From contig NZ_RBTP01000012.1 of NCBI RefSeq assembly GCF_003702045.1, forward strand, positions 682,001 to 746,000: 64,000 nucleotides of DNA, given 5' to 3'. Both the position numbers and the translations under genes were made by a program. The stretch comes from Pseudomonas viridiflava. Its GTDB lineage: Bacteria > Pseudomonadota > Gammaproteobacteria > Pseudomonadales > Pseudomonadaceae. Below, in pieces: positions 63,293 to 64,000 of this stretch; positions within the stretch are counted from its first letter, which is position 1, and each line of letters starts with the position of its first letter. The notes under the pieces were generated by a model, which was not told where the DNA came from, did not search any database, and saw only the letters and a list, made by a program, of their open reading frames with translations.

Positions 63293-64000
63293 TCAGCGCA
63301 GGTCCTGCACCATCTCGGTCAGTACGCTCAGCACGTCCTTGCCCAGTTGCGCCGAGCGCTTGCCGGACCAGCCGGTGACCGGGTCAGGGGCGTTGTCGTT
63401 GTCCTTGAATGGCATCTCCAGGGTCAGCGACAGGCATTTGTAGCGTTCGCCGACACTGTTGCAGGCCAGGTTCATGTTGGCCTTGCCCGGTGCGCTGCGT
63501 GGGTAGCCGTACACACTCTGGAAGTCCACGGTGATTTCGCCCAGCCGGCGGCGGAATTGTTCTTCCAGTTGTTGTTGCTTTGCCGTGTAGCCAGGGTTGC
63601 CTTCGCAGGCTGCGGTGAAGACGTAGGGAATCTCTTCATCGCCGTGCACGTCCAGGAACATGTCGACCCCGTATTGCTCCATCTGCTGTTTGACGAAGAA
63701 CACCTCAGGGCTGAGTGCGTCGGTGCTGTCCTGCCAGGCGCGATTCAGGTCTTTGCCACTGGCATTGGTGCGCAGATGGCCGTGGAAGGCACCGTCCGGA
63801 TTCATATTCGGCACCAGATACAGATCGGCGTAGGCCAGCAGCTGGTCCAATGACGCATCGCCCTGTTGTTGAAGGCGCTCGATCACCCCTTCCATGAACC
63901 ACTCGGCCATGTGCTCACCCGGATGCTGCTGGGCAATGATCCATATGTTGTGCTTGCCCTCAGCACCATCGCCCTTGCGCAGCAGCTGAAGGTCGCGGCC
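63293..64000 (-). CDS. M14-family zinc carboxypeptidase (5' end outside window)
   Basis: The frame remains open to the last base of the window, so the start lies beyond 64000. The visible 235 residues hold the zinc site HPGE (in QQHPGEHMAEW), the third ligand histidine in FLDVHGDEEIPYVF, NPDGAFHGHLRTNASGKDLN with the substrate-binding Arg and Asn, and the catalytic Glu in LTLEMPFKDN. This layout is that of cytosolic M14 carboxypeptidases related to CCP/AGBL enzymes. It would trim C-terminal residues from peptides; the natural substrate in bacteria is unclear. Confidence 0.9.
   Translation of the reverse strand, partial: GRDLQLLRKGDGAEGKHNIWIIAQQHPGEHMAEWFMEGVIERLQQQGDASLDQLLAYADLYLVPNMNPDGAFHGHLRTNASGKDLNRAWQDSTDALSPEVFFVKQQMEQYGVDMFLDVHGDEEIPYVFTAACEGNPGYTAKQQQLEEQFRRRLGEITVDFQSVYGYPRSAPGKANMNLACNSVGERYKCLSLTLEMPFKDNDNAPDPVTGWSGKRSAQLGKDVLSVLTEMVQDLR

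Overview
The window looks like the chromosome of a plant-associated pseudomonad of the Pseudomonas syringae / P. viridiflava type. This is inferred from GC-rich codon use, from gene families typical of that group (pectate lyase, serralysin, type II secretion, a very large two-partner secretion exoprotein, a VgrG) and from their arrangement; no database search was run. The core is GC-rich, with clearly AT-rich islands inside and just after the large exoprotein gene.

Layout. Positions 1-4050 hold the 3' part of an RND efflux pump gene, a possible 27-residue membrane peptide and a MocR-type regulator. Positions 4390-24660 form a contact-dependent-inhibition-like locus: a degenerate 124-bp duplicate of part of the MocR gene, a good sigma70-like promoter with a 10-bp-phased repeat, an outer-membrane TpsB transporter, and a giant TpsA/CdiA-like exoprotein split in two by one missing base near 15689 (restoring it gives a single 5,164-residue frame). 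These are followed by a candidate immunity gene and a graveyard of three orphan toxin/immunity modules enclosed by two inward-facing IS66-type remnants.

Positions 24692-34988 are a complete-looking type II secretion cluster in interleaved orientations (gspJ, gspH and gspI on minus; gspC and gspG-K-L-M-D-E-F on plus). It is followed convergently by a Sec-signal pectate lyase, a plausible substrate. Positions 36831-49909 carry mostly accessory genes: a GAF histidine kinase, a DUF1348-like protein, an AraC regulator, a serralysin-type RTX protease, a sugar MFS porter, a GNAT/LysR pair divergent from an aldo/keto reductase, a broken methyltransferase and an XRE regulator. At its right end begins the four-gene pqi operon (47613-51136), in which PqiA is encoded as two half-size proteins.

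Positions 51382-64000 hold a protealysin-like M4 protease with its emfourin-like inhibitor, small lipoproteins, a DUF883 protein, a thiolase and enoyl-CoA hydratase pair, an orphan VgrG overlapping tail-to-tail with the hydratase gene, a YebC-family protein, a leucine-rich-repeat/kinase fusion, a divergent TetR/MFS pair and an M14 carboxypeptidase cut by the window edge.

The most interesting part is 15.7-24.7 kb. It records modular evolution of a contact-dependent toxin system: long tandem super-repeats in the stalk, an AT-rich segment where receptor binding is expected, a toxin tip of unrecognised activity with its own small candidate immunity gene, and decayed toxins whose downstream immunity genes are intact in two of three cases.
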